From: Mangifera indica
Lineage: Eukaryota; Streptophyta; Magnoliopsida; Sapindales; Anacardiaceae
Reading direction: 5' to 3'
DNA: 64,000 bases
Assembly: GCF_011075055.1 (NCBI RefSeq)
Contig: NC_058147.1
Location: forward strand, 3,348,001-3,412,000
Below are positions 62,828-64,000 of the stretch, in pieces. Under the pieces are notes generated by a model that was not told the DNA's origin, did no database searches, and was given only the letters and a program-made list of their open reading frames with translations. The position numbers and the translations under genes are program-made. Each line of letters begins with the position of its first letter. Position 1 is the first letter of the stretch.

Positions 62828-64000
62828 TCAATCCACTTCAGCAAACAACCTTTCATGTGCACAATCTACTTGATGGCCTGGAAATGACCCTAATGCAGGA
62901 GCAGCAGCATCATGTTTTCCTGCTTCATGAGATCCCAATTTGCTATCTCCCTGCACAGAGAATGGCACTCTAATAACATATCCAAACAATATAAGCAGTA
63001 AAAGTCAACAAAAAAACCATAATTTCTCAATGCATCCAAAAAAAAAAAAGAGAAAGAAAGAAAGAAAAGACTTACACAACAATGTTCCTCCATCCACCCA
63101 GGAACTCTATCCGAAAGAAGTTTGACATACTGCTCCATTGCCTCCTCTGGATTCATGTTCCCCAGCCTTTGCCAAGCATTCCTTGCACAACGTAAGCAGG
63201 GCCGTCCATCACTCACACATTGCAGCTCTCAACCCTGTTATTATAACTAGCAATCAAGCTATACCGTGCAACTTCTTAAAGGGTGGGCCCTAAGGCGTCT
63301 TGGATTTTTCAACTCTTCCTAAGTTTGACAAATGCCTCCAGTAATAAATTGTCGGCTCAAACCAATCTTAGTTTTGGTAAAGGCATGGACAACTAAAACT
63401 CACCTGGATGTTGACTTAAAAAAGGTCGATGTATACTTATCTAAACAACTGCATCTGAAGCTAAGGTGCATTCTTAACTACCTCTTTCCAAGTACACCAA
63501 CTTAGGCAATAATCATAAATATAAGTATATAAGTTACTTCTATCTCAGTTGCCAATTGCTAAAATGCTACAGAAAATTGTTATAGAAAAATTTTCTAAGT
63601 ATTTTATCTGGGGTAAAGTTGCATTACTCCATATATTGCCTGATTAATTTCACCTAAGATTTGGTTATGATACAACCTTCAATTCAAGAATTTTGCAAAA
63701 TTCTTAATTTAATTAGTCTAGGTTTCTAGTGTTTATGCAATTCTAGTTTACCATCCCGATCACACAATCACACTCACGGACATCAAAACAAACAAAAACA
63801 GATATCAAAGAAGCATAAAAAGTATCGGAAAGTTTGGTACCACTTGGCACGAGCAGAGACCATAAGAGGAATTGGCTGTGGCTCACGGCAAGGTCCCTCA
63901 GTAGCAATCTTGTGAAGACCATACAACTCCATTTTTACGTCGCTAACCAAATCATCCTTATCTCCAGACCCCAAATACTTGGCAGCCTCTCCAAAAACTT
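62828..64000 (-). CDS. ACBP3: Acyl-CoA-binding protein, ACBP3-like (5' part outside window)
   Basis: C-terminal three exons of a plant acyl-CoA-binding protein: 64000-63841 (cut by the window edge), 63181-63076 and 62950-62828, in frame (AAG TG|G AAT). The acyl-CoA-binding domain is plain: VFGEAAKYLGSGDKDD, VKMELYGLHKIATEGPC, ARAKWNAWQRLGNMNPEEAM, then LLSDRVPGWMEE. The chain ends 40 codons later (GDSKLGSHEAG...FAEVD). A domain right at the C-terminus is the ACBP3 layout (ACBP1/2 continue into ankyrin repeats, ACBP4/5 into kelch). ACBP3 binds long-chain acyl-CoA and phospholipids and affects autophagy and senescence. The N-terminal signal/anchor lies outside the window. Confidence 0.85.

Overview
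The window reads as nuclear DNA of a eudicot plant. Genes have several exons with GT-AG introns (plus a GC-AG pair), intergenic DNA is AT-rich and full of small DNA transposons, and every recognisable protein belongs to a land-plant family. I see no bacterial, organellar or viral genes and no CRISPR array. Species cannot be fixed from this alone.

Left part (1-5.7 kb): a direct tandem of three CYP81-type cytochrome P450 genes: one cut by the window edge, one decayed (5' truncated and frameshifted), one intact (498 aa). Then come an NRAMP2-like metal transporter (8.3-10.5 kb), a PUF/Pumilio RNA-binding protein (12.1-15.0 kb), a 12-exon membrane-anchored aspartic protease (15.8-21.5 kb) and a GASA/snakin peptide on the minus strand (23.1-23.5 kb).

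Middle (24-43 kb): a DUF620 gene (27.9-30.0 kb), then two VEP1/progesterone-5beta-reductase-like genes placed tail to tail (33.6-34.8 kb plus, 35.8-37.0 kb minus). Next is a transposon cluster: a hAT-type MITE with an 8-bp target duplication right upstream of the second reductase, a Mutator-type MITE with a 9-bp target duplication, and a 3.3-kb hAT element with intact ends and target duplication but a broken transposase. Two further MITE families have three and two copies in the window.

Right part (44-64 kb): TGD5 (small Gly-rich lipid-import protein), a cytochrome b5 pseudogene, a syntaxin-6-like t-SNARE family gene, an ankyrin-RMT2-type methyltransferase, an intronless subtilase (SBT1.7-like), a secreted glycine-rich protein, and the 3' part of an ACBP3-like acyl-CoA-binding protein.

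From memory of the Arabidopsis map, the order DUF620 - TGD5 - t-SNARE - glycine-rich protein matches At1g27690-At1g27710. VEP1 and ACBP3 are also neighbours in Arabidopsis on another chromosome, so the window may keep an older gene order. No gene cluster with one shared pathway is evident beyond the P450 and reductase duplications. The most unusual features are the transposon nest and its palindromic repeat block, not a new enzymatic system.
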